Below, piece by piece: positions 15,687-24,438 of a stretch of DNA of 33,846 nucleotides; position 1 is the stretch's first letter, and the number at the start of each line of letters is the position of its first letter. Position numbers and translations under genes: made by a program. The notes beneath the pieces were generated by a model. It saw only the letters and a program-made list of their open reading frames with translations, made no database searches and was not told the origin of the DNA. This DNA comes from Thermogemmatispora sp. (GTDB taxonomy: Bacteria; Chloroflexota; Ktedonobacteria; Ktedonobacterales; Ktedonobacteraceae): assembly GCF_019683635.1 (NCBI RefSeq), contig NZ_JADGIA010000031.1:1-33846 (forward strand), written 5' to 3'.

Positions 15687-17609
15687 TTAGGAAATAGCCC
15701 ATTCCTGCAGCCGATCTGGCGCGTCGTGCCCGGCGGATTCACTCGTCTCGCTGCCTGTAGCCTCGCGAAAGCCCATGGCATAGAGCTTGGCATAGACCCC
15801 GTTACGGGCCAGCAATTCTTCGTGTCTGCCCTGCTCGACCACCTGGCCTTGCTGGAGCACAACGATCAGGTCGGCGTTCTTGATCGTCGAGAGGCGATGA
15901 GCAATAACAATGGCCGTACGCCCCTGCAGCAGGCGCTGGAGTCCTTGTTGCACGATTAGCTCGGTTACGGTATCGATATTGGCAGTGGCCTCGTCGAGAA
16001 TCAGAATACGCGGATCAGCCAGCAGCGCCCGCGCAAAAGAGATCAGCTGTCGCTGACCCATGCTCAGGTTGCGCCCACGCTCGCGAATCGGCGTCTCGTA
16101 GCCCTGGGGCAGGCGTTCGACCAGGTCGTGCAGGCCCACGGCCCGCGCCGCCGCTATGACCTCCTCATCGCTGGCCTCCAGCCGACCGTAACGGATGTTC
16201 TCCTTGATGGTCCCCGTAAAGAGAAAGGGGTCCTGCGGTACAACCCCGATCTGCCGGCGCAGCGAGCGCTGCGTGACGTCACGCACATCATGGCCATCGA
16301 TCAGGACAGCCCCCTCCTGGACATCGTAGAAGCGGGTGACCAGGCCAGCGATGGTCGTCTTGCCAGCTCCCGTCGGCCCGACAATGGCCACGGTCTGCCC
16401 AGGCTCGATGTGCAGATTCAGCCCGCGCAGCACTGTATAGCGGGGCGTGTAACCAAAGGTGACGTTGCGAAATTCAATCTCGCCCCGAATCGGCGGCAGT
16501 TCAGAGGCTCCCGGCCTGTCCTTGATCTCCACTGGGATGGAGAGGATCTGATAAATGCGCTCGGCAGCCACGGCAGCACGCTGGAGCTGCGTGTACTGCA
16601 TGCTCAGCTCCCGAATGGGATCAAAGAAACGGTTAATGTAAAGCGTAAAGGCCACGAGCACGCCGACCTGTAGGGCGCCATGCGCGACCTCCATGCCGCC
16701 GTAGACTACTACCAGGGCGATGGCGATCGCAGCTACAACCTCGACTAGCGGGAGCACAAGCGAGGAAATACGGTTCGCTTCCAGGTTGGTATCGCGATTG
16801 TAGGCATTCAGCTCGTCGAATTCGCTGCGGTTGCGTCCTTCGCGCGCCAGGCTCTGAATAACGCGCATGCCTGAAATATTCTCTTGCAGCGTGGCATTGA
16901 CGAGCGAGATGGCTGCTCGCGTGCGCCGGAAGGAGCGCTCGGCGTGACGCGACCAGAAGGCGGCAATGACGAACATGACTGGCAGTACGGCGAAGGAGAG
17001 CAGGGCCAGCCAGGCGTTCATGGCAATCATGGCTCCAATAATGCCCACGAGAGCCACCAGCGAGCCGAGTATGGAGAGCAGCCCAGAGCTGAGCATGCTC
17101 TCCAGGACGTCAATGTCGCTCTGCAAGCGGGACATGACGCGCCCGATCTGAGTACGATCGTAAAAGCTCAGTGAAAGCTGCTGCAAATGGTTGAACATGT
17201 CAGAGCTGAGCAGATAGAGCACTTGCTGCCCCGCCCAGGACATGGTCCAGATCTGCCAGTATTGGGCCTGCCACATCACAACGTTGACAAGCAGGAGCAG
17301 CAGACAGATCAGGGCCAGGCCCCCCAGGTCGGCGCGGGTGATGAAGTTGTCAATAGCCACCCCGATCAGATAGGGATTGGCGAGATTGGTCGCGGTGTAG
17401 ATGAGCATCAGCAGGACGCTCAGGGCGGTCAGGCCCTTGTAGCGGGCGAGGTAGACACCAAAGAGGCGAATGGAGCGCCAGTCAAAGCGCCGCGTCTCGC
17501 TTTCATCGGCGCTGGCCAGCGTATTCTCTTCCCACAGGAGGCGCCGCCGCTGCTCCAAATAAGAGCGACTGCGCTGGTGCCGCTCGGCTTTCTGCCGCTG
17601 ATCCTTCAT
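15687..17609 (-). CDS. ABC exporter half-transporter (subunit with intact Walker B glutamate)
   Basis: This 640-residue protein fuses a six-helix exporter membrane domain (about residues 50-350) to a nucleotide-binding domain. The NBD has Walker A GPTGAGKTT (about 409), Q-loop VPQDPFLF, a non-canonical signature LSMGQRQ (about 513), Walker B ILILDEATANID (about 533) with the catalytic Glu, and the H-loop AHRLST. The ATG at 17609 is chosen because it overlaps the upstream stop as ATGA and has AGGAGG 7-8 nt before it; an in-frame start at 17633 is less likely. It pairs with the upstream gene as a heterodimeric exporter of the TM287/288 or BmrCD kind. Substrate is unknown; drugs or lipids are typical of the family. 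Confidence 0.92.
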   Translation of the reverse strand: MKDQRQKAERHQRSRSYLEQRRRLLWEENTLASADESETRRFDWRSIRLFGVYLARYKGLTALSVLLMLIYTATNLANPYLIGVAIDNFITRADLGGLALICLLLLLVNVVMWQAQYWQIWTMSWAGQQVLYLLSSDMFNHLQQLSLSFYDRTQIGRVMSRLQSDIDVLESMLSSGLLSILGSLVALVGIIGAMIAMNAWLALLSFAVLPVMFVIAAFWSRHAERSFRRTRAAISLVNATLQENISGMRVIQSLAREGRNRSEFDELNAYNRDTNLEANRISSLVLPLVEVVAAIAIALVVVYGGMEVAHGALQVGVLVAFTLYINRFFDPIRELSMQYTQLQRAAVAAERIYQILSIPVEIKDRPGASELPPIRGEIEFRNVTFGYTPRYTVLRGLNLHIEPGQTVAIVGPTGAGKTTIAGLVTRFYDVQEGAVLIDGHDVRDVTQRSLRRQIGVVPQDPFLFTGTIKENIRYGRLEASDEEVIAAARAVGLHDLVERLPQGYETPIRERGRNLSMGQRQLISFARALLADPRILILDEATANIDTVTELIVQQGLQRLLQGRTAIVIAHRLSTIKNADLIVVLQQGQVVEQGRHEELLARNGVYAKLYAMGFREATGSETSESAGHDAPDRLQEWAIS

Positions 17610-19534
17610 CTCTTCCCTCCTCTCTGTTGACAACAGCCTTCCTTCTCCGCCTCGGCCTGAGACTTCCTTTCCTCTTGAGCTTGAGTCACTCTCTGCTCCT
17701 GACTGATGCGCTGATGGCGATAGCGCTCCTCAAATTCCTCTTGCTCACGTAGCTGCAGGTCGTAGAGACGGCGATAGAGGCCGTTGTGCGCCAGGAGGCT
17801 TTCGTGGGTGCCGCGTTCGACAATGCGACCGCGATCAAGAATGAGAATCTGATGGGCATGCTTGATGGTGCGCAGGCGCGAGGCCACGACGAACGTCGTG
17901 CGTCCACGCATGACCGCCTCCAGAGCCTGCTGAATCAGATATTCGGTCTCCATGTCGACGCTGGAGGTTGAATCGTCCAGGATCAGGATGCGCGGATTGA
18001 GGAGCAGAGTACGCGCGATGGCGATGCGCTGCTTCTGCCCTCCCGAGAGGGTCACACCGCGCTCGCCTACCCAGGTATCGTAGCCATTGGGCAAGCTGCA
18101 GATGAAGTCATGGATGCGGGCAATTTTGGCTGCGGCTATGATCTGCTCCTCGCTGACCTCTTCGACGCCATAGGCAATGTTTTCGCGCAGGGTGGCATTG
18201 AAGAGAAAGACGTCTTGTAGGACCAGCCCTACTGAGCGCCGCAGGGAGGCGAGAGTGATTTCACGTACGTCGTGGCCATCGATGGTAATGCGCCCCGCAC
18301 TGACATCATAGAAGCGTGGAAGCAGGTGTAGCAGGGTGCTCTTGCCGGCCCCGGTGGCACCGAGGATGGCAATGATCTCGCCCGGCCTGGCCTCGATCGA
18401 AATATCGTGCAGCACCTCCTGCCCGCCCGCGTAGGCAAAGGAAACATGCTCGTACCGCACATGGCCACGCACCTCTCGCAGCTCACGCGCCCCGGGAGCA
18501 TCGGTAATGGAGGGAGAGGTGTCGAGAATCTCGAAGATGCGCGCCGCAGAAGAGATGCCCCGCATGAACCAGGTCACCATAAAGCCCAGGGTGCGCGTCG
18601 GCGTGCCCAGCACGAGCACATACTGCGTCACAGCCACCAGCGTGCCCAGACTCAGCTGATGCCCGATTACGGCTACTCCCCCTACCCAGACGAGCAGTAC
18701 CGTGATCAGATTGAGAACGAGGACCATCAAGGGCTGATTCCAGGCCGAGAGGCGCATGGCCTCCAGATTCAGCTCGCGCAGCTTGCGATTCTGTCGGTCG
18801 TATTTCTCGACTTCGAAAGGCTCGCGCGCAAAGGATTTGACGACGCGCATGCCGCTCAGGCTCTCTTGCATAATGGTGCCAAGCACGCCGTTCTCTTGCT
18901 GGACCTTCTCCCAGAGCGGGCGCAGTCGCTTGCCCACCTGAACGGCGAGCAGCATCAAGAGAGGCACACTGATGAGCGTGATGAGAGCAAGAAAGATGTC
19001 GAGCTGGAGCAGGATAATGGCGACGGCGCCAAAGGTGACAATCGCGACCAGGGCACGCAGTAACCCCAAGGGGATGAAGTTGCGCACCCCTTCAATATCA
19101 ACGGTCAGGCGCGACATGAGCTGTCCCGTCTCGGCATCGTCATGGAAGGAGAAGTCGAGCCGCTGCAGATGATCATAGACCTGGTTGCGCAGGTCATAGG
19201 CGACATGATAGGAGACAGCTTGCGAGAGATAGCTCTGGCCGTAAGAAAAGAGGCCACGCAGCGCACTGATGAGCAGGATGGCACCCGCAGCTAGCAAGAG
19301 GCTGTGAAACTGCCCCCCACGAATGCCCACGTCGATGACCCAGGCTAGCAACCAGGGGACGACAAGGGCAGCGATAGTGGCCAGGACCATTGAGATGACC
19401 GCCCCCAATGAGGCTAGCCAGTAGGGTCGCAGGAGGCCAATGATCCGCTTGCAGATGCGCCAGTTGCTTCTCCACCACCCAATATCGATGGAAAAGAATG
19501 TTTTGGGCATCGATTCGGCGACGATCGCTGACAT
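17606..19534 (-). CDS. ABC exporter half-transporter (subunit with degenerate ATP site)
   Basis: This is the first gene of the exporter pair, 642 residues, with an exporter membrane domain (about 30-330) and a C-terminal nucleotide-binding domain. Walker A GATGAGKST (about 391) and the signature LSGGQKQ (about 495) are canonical. Walker B reads ILILDDSTSSVD (about 514), with Asp in place of the catalytic Glu, and the H-loop is ASRLRT (about 548), with Ser for the switch His. Together with the partner's LSMGQ signature, these changes fall in the same composite ATP site. This is the known pattern of heterodimeric exporters with one degenerate site. The start at 19534 has AAGGAA about 9 nt upstream. 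It is divergent from a WYL regulator. Confidence 0.92.
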   Translation of the reverse strand: MSAIVAESMPKTFFSIDIGWWRSNWRICKRIIGLLRPYWLASLGAVISMVLATIAALVVPWLLAWVIDVGIRGGQFHSLLLAAGAILLISALRGLFSYGQSYLSQAVSYHVAYDLRNQVYDHLQRLDFSFHDDAETGQLMSRLTVDIEGVRNFIPLGLLRALVAIVTFGAVAIILLQLDIFLALITLISVPLLMLLAVQVGKRLRPLWEKVQQENGVLGTIMQESLSGMRVVKSFAREPFEVEKYDRQNRKLRELNLEAMRLSAWNQPLMVLVLNLITVLLVWVGGVAVIGHQLSLGTLVAVTQYVLVLGTPTRTLGFMVTWFMRGISSAARIFEILDTSPSITDAPGARELREVRGHVRYEHVSFAYAGGQEVLHDISIEARPGEIIAILGATGAGKSTLLHLLPRFYDVSAGRITIDGHDVREITLASLRRSVGLVLQDVFLFNATLRENIAYGVEEVSEEQIIAAAKIARIHDFICSLPNGYDTWVGERGVTLSGGQKQRIAIARTLLLNPRILILDDSTSSVDMETEYLIQQALEAVMRGRTTFVVASRLRTIKHAHQILILDRGRIVERGTHESLLAHNGLYRRLYDLQLREQEEFEERYRHQRISQEQRVTQAQEERKSQAEAEKEGCCQQRGGKR

Positions 19535-19858
19535 GAGAAGTGTTCCTTTCTGGCAGGCATCGACAGCAACAGGCGAGGATTTCTATCGGACAGGCCCGAC
19601 AAGGGGCTGCTCCGTCTATCGGGAGACTTGGGTGTTCCTCCAGGAACAGTCTAGGCGCCTATAGCTGACAGGTGGGTGTCAGTCTTTCACTCAATCGGGA
19701 GGCAGGCCGCGAAATTCGCTGCGCCTGGGAGAAGCCTGGCCATCTCAGCGCTCGCTTCAAGCCCAGAAAAGAGCAGATAGTGTGTAGAGCGGCACAATTG
19801 TGCAGTGTGTTCCGCAGTATCCCTTGTCTTTTCAGAAGGATCGTTCCATACTAGAAGT
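19535..19858. other. divergent control region between the ABC exporter and the WYL regulator
   Basis: This 324-base spacer has no gene. It holds a perfect 12-bp palindrome (19792-19803) and an inverted repeat reaching into the WYL start codon (19847-19861), both candidate operators. I could not assign clear -35/-10 pairs for either direction. Confidence 0.5.
19792..19803. promoter_or_regulatory. 12-bp perfect palindrome, candidate operator
   Basis: GCACAATTGTGC is its own reverse complement and lies 56 nt upstream of the WYL start codon in the divergent spacer, where a dimeric regulator shared by both transcripts would bind. Confidence 0.4.
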
Positions 19859-19861
19859 ATG
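19847..19861. promoter_or_regulatory. inverted repeat over the WYL gene start, candidate autoregulatory site
   Basis: CATACT-AGA-AGTATG, with the last three bases being the ATG start codon of the WYL regulator. A perfect 6-bp repeat with a 3-bp spacer at this spot would suit autorepression. Confidence 0.35.
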
Positions 19862-20872
19862 CAGAAGATAGAGCGCTTGCTGGCGATTACTCTGCTCCTG
19901 CAAACACGCGGGAAGATGACGGCCCAGCGCCTGGCGAGCATTCTGGGAGTCTCAGCACGCACCATCTATCGCGACATCGATGCCCTTTCGCTTGCTCATG
20001 TCCCCATTGCGATGGATTACGGCCCGGGCGGCGGCTACTACCTTGCAGACAACTATCACTTCGATGCGACCGTCTTTACACGCGAGGAAGCGGTCTCGCT
20101 GGTGCTCGGTGTGGATATGGCCGGCAATTATAGCCTCTTTGCCGACGACGATGGTCTGCATCGGGCCCTCTTTAAGCTGGAGGCCGCCCTGCCGGAGGAG
20201 TACCGCGCCGATATCAAGGCAGCGCGCGAGCATATCTTGTTCGATACCACGGCCTGGGAGGGCGACGAGACAACGGGGGCGTTTTTAGAAAGGATTCGTC
20301 ACGCTGTGCTGGCAGGGCACCGCCTCGATCTGCTTTATCCCTGGACGACCCGCCAGGCGATGCCTGCTCTGCGCTGGCTACGGGTTGACCCCTACGGCCT
20401 GGTCTATAAAGGTCTGACTTCGCGCCAGGTGCGCAGCGGGGTCTGGTATCTGGTAGCCTTCTGCCATGCGAGTCAGCAGGTTGAGACTTTCCGCGTTGGC
20501 TATATTCAGGATCTGCGTGTTCGCCAGGAGCGGATTCAGCCACCACCGGATTTTGATTTGCAGACCTATTGGAAGGAGACACGGCGCCATCTGGCCGAAC
20601 AGGAGCAGCCGCTGACGGTAACCTTGCGTGTCAAGGCAGCAGCGCGCCATCGCTTGCGTGGCAACTATACGGTGCTGCGGGAAGAGGCTGATGGCAGTGT
20701 GCTGGTACGTGTGCAACAGGAGTCGCTGCAGGAGGCTGTCGCCTATGTGCTCTCTCTTGGCAGCGAGGCCGTGGTGCTGAGTCCGGCGCGTCTGCGTTCG
20801 GCGGTGCTGACCACGGCAGAGCGTATCGCTGCGCTCTATCGTGAGGAAGTGAAGGACGCTTCGAATTTCTAG
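19859..20872 (+). CDS. WYL-domain transcriptional regulator with N-terminal HTH
   Basis: This 337-residue regulator resembles the YafY/PafBC group. The N-terminus MQKIERLLAITLLLQTRG followed by MTAQRLASILGVSARTIYRDIDALS is a DeoR-like winged helix-turn-helix (about residues 1-55). GPGGGYYLADNYHF is the conserved link. The WYL domain (about 135-220) includes VWYLVAFCH and the effector-contacting FRVGYIQDLRV, and a C-terminal WCX-like extension follows. The ATG at 19859 gives the standard N-terminus; the frame is open 18 codons further upstream but without family similarity. It is divergent from the ABC exporter, suggesting it controls the exporter, itself, or both. The ligand is unknown. Confidence 0.9.
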   Translation: MQKIERLLAITLLLQTRGKMTAQRLASILGVSARTIYRDIDALSLAHVPIAMDYGPGGGYYLADNYHFDATVFTREEAVSLVLGVDMAGNYSLFADDDGLHRALFKLEAALPEEYRADIKAAREHILFDTTAWEGDETTGAFLERIRHAVLAGHRLDLLYPWTTRQAMPALRWLRVDPYGLVYKGLTSRQVRSGVWYLVAFCHASQQVETFRVGYIQDLRVRQERIQPPPDFDLQTYWKETRRHLAEQEQPLTVTLRVKAAARHRLRGNYTVLREEADGSVLVRVQQESLQEAVAYVLSLGSEAVVLSPARLRSAVLTTAERIAALYREEVKDASNF

Positions 20873-20905
20873 AACGACTGGGCTGGGCTGGGGCCCCACC
20901 ATCTG

Positions 20906-20938
20906 CCTGGCAGGCCGCATCCTTTCTGGCCTGTCAGG
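20906..20938. terminator. hairpin between convergent WYL regulator and sigma factor genes
   Basis: CCTGGCAGGCC (20906-20916) pairs with GGCCTGTCAGG (20928-20938), 11 pairs with one G-T and an 11-nt loop. It overlaps the end of the sigma-factor gene. No T tract is present. Confidence 0.4.
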
Positions 20939-21566
20939 AGGGGGTTCCGGTTCGCACCTGTCCGACGAGGGAAGCCCGCAAGAGAGGCTTGGAGCGCTGG
21001 AAATAGGTTTTGGCCGTGGCCTCGGGCATGCTGAGCGCCTGCCCGATCTCAGCAAAGCTCAATTGCGCTGTGTAGCGCAGTAGCACAACGGCCCGAAAAC
21101 GGGGCGGCAAGCTGTGTATGGCCTCTAGGAGCAGTCGCTGGAGATCATGGCGTTCAGCCAGCTCATCGGGTAGCGGGCGTCCGTCCGCAATGCTTTCAAC
21201 GGCGACAGGTAGCTCTTCCCCTTCCTCTCCCCCACTCTCCAGCTCGGAGAAGGTTACTGCTCGCTTCCTTCTCAGCTCGTCAAGACAGCGGTTGCGCGCG
21301 ACTTGAAAGAGCCAGGGCTTGAGAGGAACGCCCAAATGGAGACCGGGCAGCGAGAGATAGAGTTGGAGCAAGACTTGCTGCAAAATATCACAGGCTTGAT
21401 CGTAGTCACCTAGAAAGTGGCAAATGAAGCTGAAGAGCGGACCGCTGTAGCGCTGGACAAGCGCTTCAAAGGCGCTTTCGTCTCCCTCCAGGGCACGCTG
21501 GGCAAGATGCCCATCGCTTCCACGCTTTCCTCGCCAGGGGCTTTCTTGTTTCTGATCTATTTGCAT
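20934..21566 (-). CDS. sigma-70 family RNA polymerase sigma factor, ECF-like
   Basis: The 210-residue protein has the two-domain plan of extracytoplasmic-function sigma factors. Region 2 is about residues 25-95 (DESAFEALVQRYSGPLFSF, then YDQACDILQQVLLQLY and PWLFQVARNRCLDELRR). An acidic linker rich in Glu (about 105-135) follows. Region 4 is about 145-200 (LPPRFRAVVLLRYTAQLSFAEIGQAL, with a helix-turn-helix ending SMPEATAKTYFQRSK). The normally acidic DxxDLvQE motif appears as DQACDILQQ, slightly unusual. No anti-sigma factor with a membrane helix is adjacent. The gene upstream on the same strand encodes a small acidic protein. The start ATG at 21566 has GAGG about 11 nt upstream. Confidence 0.9.
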   Translation of the reverse strand: MQIDQKQESPWRGKRGSDGHLAQRALEGDESAFEALVQRYSGPLFSFICHFLGDYDQACDILQQVLLQLYLSLPGLHLGVPLKPWLFQVARNRCLDELRRKRAVTFSELESGGEEGEELPVAVESIADGRPLPDELAERHDLQRLLLEAIHSLPPRFRAVVLLRYTAQLSFAEIGQALSMPEATAKTYFQRSKPLLRASLVGQVRTGTPS

Positions 21567-21776
21567 ACACCATTGCCTCGCTTTCGTTCTTCCTGCTAAA
21601 CAGGGTAGCGTCTTCTGCCGGGGATGACAAGCGCAGCAGCGGCGGATAAGCTCCGCTGTAGGCTTTTCTAAGCAGAAACTAACCTTTGCCAGCTCAGCTT
21701 ATCTACGCAGGCTGTGTCTCGTGTCTGCCGGGTCCTTCTTCGCTGCCCTCGATCCGATCTGCAGACCTGGTCACGG

Positions 21777-22118
21777 CTAGCAACGCTCGCGCTTCTCTCC
21801 CGTCTGCCCATCACGGCGCTCCGGTGCCAGCTCAGTGAGTAGAGAGGCCAGCTCGGGCAAGCGCTGCTCTTCGAGGGCAATATCAGCCCCTGCCGGATAG
21901 GCCTTTAAGACGGCGAGCAGCACGAGAGCCAGAGCCTCATTGTCCAGGCGCAACTGCTGCGCTTCGCTCTCGTCGCTGTCTCCATCCCGGTAACGGAGAT
22001 AGCCCAGCCGCTGCTCGTAGCGTTCAAGCCGATCGAGCAGATGGATCAGGCTCCACTGCAGGGTGAGGCCGTCCCGCTTCGCCGCCTGAACCAGCCTGTT
22101 GAGGAGTGAGAAGTTCAT
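21777..22118 (-). CDS. small acidic conserved-looking protein, unrecognised
   Basis: I do not recognise this 113-residue protein. It is predicted helical and charged, with Leu-rich amphipathic stretches (residues 3-40 and 58-95), a Asp/Glu/Ser cluster near 46-53 and a Lys/Arg/Cys tail. There is no signal peptide or membrane span. It is judged real because AAAGGAGG sits 5-6 nt before the ATG and a near-consensus promoter lies about 60 nt upstream. It precedes the sigma-factor gene by 210 nt on the same strand, so a role as a cytoplasmic sigma regulator is conceivable, but that is speculation. Confidence 0.7.
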   Translation of the reverse strand: MNFSLLNRLVQAAKRDGLTLQWSLIHLLDRLERYEQRLGYLRYRDGDSDESEAQQLRLDNEALALVLLAVLKAYPAGADIALEEQRLPELASLLTELAPERRDGQTGEKRERC

Positions 22119-22495
22119 GTTCCCTCCTTTCTATTCACTTCTTTGGTTACTTCCTCTATGATAATCTTCCTTTTATGCAGTATATTCTTAATCAGCATTT
22201 AATGCAAGCAATCAGGCGGCTCTACCAGATGCCGATCGGCCCGGGAAGAGCTTCCCAGGGGGCGGACACTCCAGAACTCCTAGCAATCGCAACTTTCCCA
22301 CCCACTTCTACGTCTAACTCTAGCAGAAGGAGAAGAAGAACCTGAAAGGATTGAGCCGACTCTCCTGGACAAAGATATCTCCAGGCGCCTTTCAGGTGGC
22401 CTATCGCTGGCCTGCATGGAAGCGGCCTGCGTTTTCTTTACCAGAACAGGCAACACGATCGCTCAGTATAGAAGGGAAGTTGAAGAAGAAATTCT
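22119..22495. other. divergent spacer upstream of the DUF2156 gene
   Basis: No gene. It contains the minus-strand promoter at 22179-22207. A 10-bp palindrome GCCGATCGGC at 22231-22240 is directly followed by a CCC-GGGAA/TTCCC-GGG hairpin (about 22241-22260). I do not see a confident plus-strand promoter for the DUF2156 gene. Confidence 0.45.
22179..22207 (-). promoter_or_regulatory. sigma-70-like promoter for the small acidic protein
   Basis: On the minus strand TTGCAT (22202-22207) and TATACT (22179-22184) are 17 nt apart. The palindrome GCATT-T-AATGC (22196-22206) overlaps the -35 and could be an operator. Confidence 0.6.
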
Positions 22496-24256
22496 ATGCT
22501 AGGGGCTGTTTTTCCTCGCCGCATCGTTGCTAACCGACAGTTGCGCCGCCTGAGCCGCCTGGGGATCGTCGCGGTGATTGGTCTGGTGGGGTTGGTTGAC
22601 ATGCTTTCTCTCTTTGTGCCCGCTCTGGCGGCCTGGGATATCCTTCCCAATGCCTGGCTAGGTGCGCTCCCTGTCTCTCACTCGCACGCCCATCCTCTGA
22701 CTGCGGTGGTAGGCTTCTTTCTGTTGATGCTTTCCTACGGCCTGGCCCGAGGCAAGCGCCAGGCCTGGGTGGTCACCCTGGTCTTACTGTTGCTCTCGGC
22801 CTTGCTGCTCCATCATCCTCATGGGGGCTTGTCGCTTCCCTCTCTCGTAGTCTTGGGGCTGACCGCTCTCTTGGGCTGCTGCTCTCCCCTCTTCCAGGCC
22901 CGTAGTGACCCTCCTTCGATCTTTCGCGGCTATGTGGCGCTGGCACTGGGTTTGGGTATCGTCTTTTTCTATACCCTTGGTGGCTTCTTAACACTCTACA
23001 GCGATTTCGAGCCATTGATCGACCGCTGGGGTCTGGAAACTGTCCTCCTGGGACTGTTGAGCCGGGCCCATCTCCATTTCCCACGCGGGACCCCCGCTTT
23101 TCTTTTTGCGCGTGCGCTTCCGCTGTTGTGCATGAGCGCCGTGGGCTATGGCATGCTGCAGCTTTTTCGCCCGGTGGCGGCGGCTTTGCTCTCGCAGACC
23201 GAAGAACGTCAGCGCGTTGAGGAACTGGTCCGCCTCTACGGGCAGAATTCGATTTCTTATCACTTGCTGGTCGGTGAAAAGTCTTTTTTCTTCGCGGATT
23301 CGGGTCGGGCAGTGATCGGTTTTGTGCTCCAGGGGACGACGGCGGTGGTGGCCGGTGATCCCGTGGGACCAGAGGCCGAGCTGCCGGGGCTGATCCGCCA
23401 GTTTCTGGCTTTCTGCGAGCTGCAGGATTGGACTCCGGTCTTCTGGCAGGTGCGTGCTGAGCTGGCTCCTTATTATCGCGCCGCTGGTCTGCATTTGCTG
23501 AAGATTGGTGAGGATGCCATCGTTGAGCTGCCTTCTTTCTCGCTCCAGGGTAGCGCTATGGCGAATCTGCGGACGAGCGCGCGTCGAGCTGAGAAAGCCG
23601 GGCTAACTGTGGTCTTCTATGAGGGGCGCGTGACCTCCTCCGAACATGTGACGCAAATGGCTCGTATCTCCCGTGAGTGGCTCCAGCAAAAGGGCGGCAC
23701 CGAAATGGGCTTCAGTATGAGCCGTTTCCATCCGTTCGAGACATCTCCTCAGCTCTATGCGCTGGCCGTCGATCAAGAGCAAACGGTCCATGCCTTTGTC
23801 TCTTTTGTCCCGATCTATGGGCGCCGTGGCTGGGCCTTGGATTTGATGCGTCGCTCATCTCAAGCTGTTCCTGGCACGATGGAGCTGCTGCTGAGCCGCT
23901 CACTCTTTTTCCTGAAGGAGCGAGGGGCAGAAGTGGTAAGCCTGGGGCTGGCTCCCTTAAGCAACTGCAATCAGGAGGAGGATGAGACGCTGCTGGCAGC
24001 GAGCATCAGTTTCCTGAAGGGCCGCCTCTCCGGCCTGACAGGTGGTCCTTCACTCCTGGCCTTTAAGAAGAAGTTTCAGCCGCGCTGGGAAAGTCGTTAT
24101 CTGGTCTACCCGGAGACGCTGAGCCTGCCCAAGGTTGGCCTGGCGCTCTACCGCGTCCATCAGCATGATGGCTCGCTGGTGCTGGCTCTTCTGCGTTCGC
24201 TACGCCCACGGCTGCGCCCGCAAGGGGTGCCAGCGCTGAAGCGTGGTAGCGCCTGA
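22496..24256 (+). CDS. MprF-like membrane protein with C-terminal DUF2156 (aminoacyl-phosphatidylglycerol synthase domain)
   Basis: This 586-residue protein resembles phosphatidylglycerol lysyltransferases. Residues 1 to about 240 contain about six hydrophobic helices. The remainder is a DUF2156 domain of two GNAT-like folds, recognised from YGQNSISYHLLVGEKSFFF, VVAGDPVGP, NLRTSARRAEKAGL, EMGFSMSRFHP, YGRRGWALDLMRR and the closing FKKKFQPRWESRYLVYP. In MprF this cytoplasmic domain moves lysine or alanine from charged tRNA to phosphatidylglycerol, making the membrane more positive. It is much shorter than full MprF (about 850 residues), so the flippase half is reduced and activity may be limited to synthesis. 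The start has a weak GAAGAAG upstream. It is a single gene. Confidence 0.87.
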   Translation: MLGAVFPRRIVANRQLRRLSRLGIVAVIGLVGLVDMLSLFVPALAAWDILPNAWLGALPVSHSHAHPLTAVVGFFLLMLSYGLARGKRQAWVVTLVLLLLSALLLHHPHGGLSLPSLVVLGLTALLGCCSPLFQARSDPPSIFRGYVALALGLGIVFFYTLGGFLTLYSDFEPLIDRWGLETVLLGLLSRAHLHFPRGTPAFLFARALPLLCMSAVGYGMLQLFRPVAAALLSQTEERQRVEELVRLYGQNSISYHLLVGEKSFFFADSGRAVIGFVLQGTTAVVAGDPVGPEAELPGLIRQFLAFCELQDWTPVFWQVRAELAPYYRAAGLHLLKIGEDAIVELPSFSLQGSAMANLRTSARRAEKAGLTVVFYEGRVTSSEHVTQMARISREWLQQKGGTEMGFSMSRFHPFETSPQLYALAVDQEQTVHAFVSFVPIYGRRGWALDLMRRSSQAVPGTMELLLSRSLFFLKERGAEVVSLGLAPLSNCNQEEDETLLAASISFLKGRLSGLTGGPSLLAFKKKFQPRWESRYLVYPETLSLPKVGLALYRVHQHDGSLVLALLRSLRPRLRPQGVPALKRGSA

Positions 24257-24343
24257 GTGCCCCTCACCTTCGTCCGCTTCTGTTCAGGAGGCCGACTTTG
24301 GAAGAAACAGCGAAAGGGCCGCAGAGCGGTCGGCCATCTGCGG

Positions 24344-24409
24344 CTGGTTGAGGACAGGCCCCGATCTTGGTCAGTCAGTCTGTCTCCTGGTCTGTCTGTC
24401 CTCAACCAG
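24344..24409. terminator. 14-bp perfect inverted repeat between convergent genes
   Basis: CTGGTTGAGGACAG (24344-24357) and CTGTCCTCAACCAG (24396-24409) are exact inverted copies around a 38-nt loop rich in GTC/GTCTGTC repeats. The genes on both sides end toward it. A bidirectional transcription or mRNA end structure is likely, without a classic T tract. Confidence 0.42.
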
Positions 24410-24438
24410 TCTGTTGCCAGGCGGCAGGCTTTTCCCTG

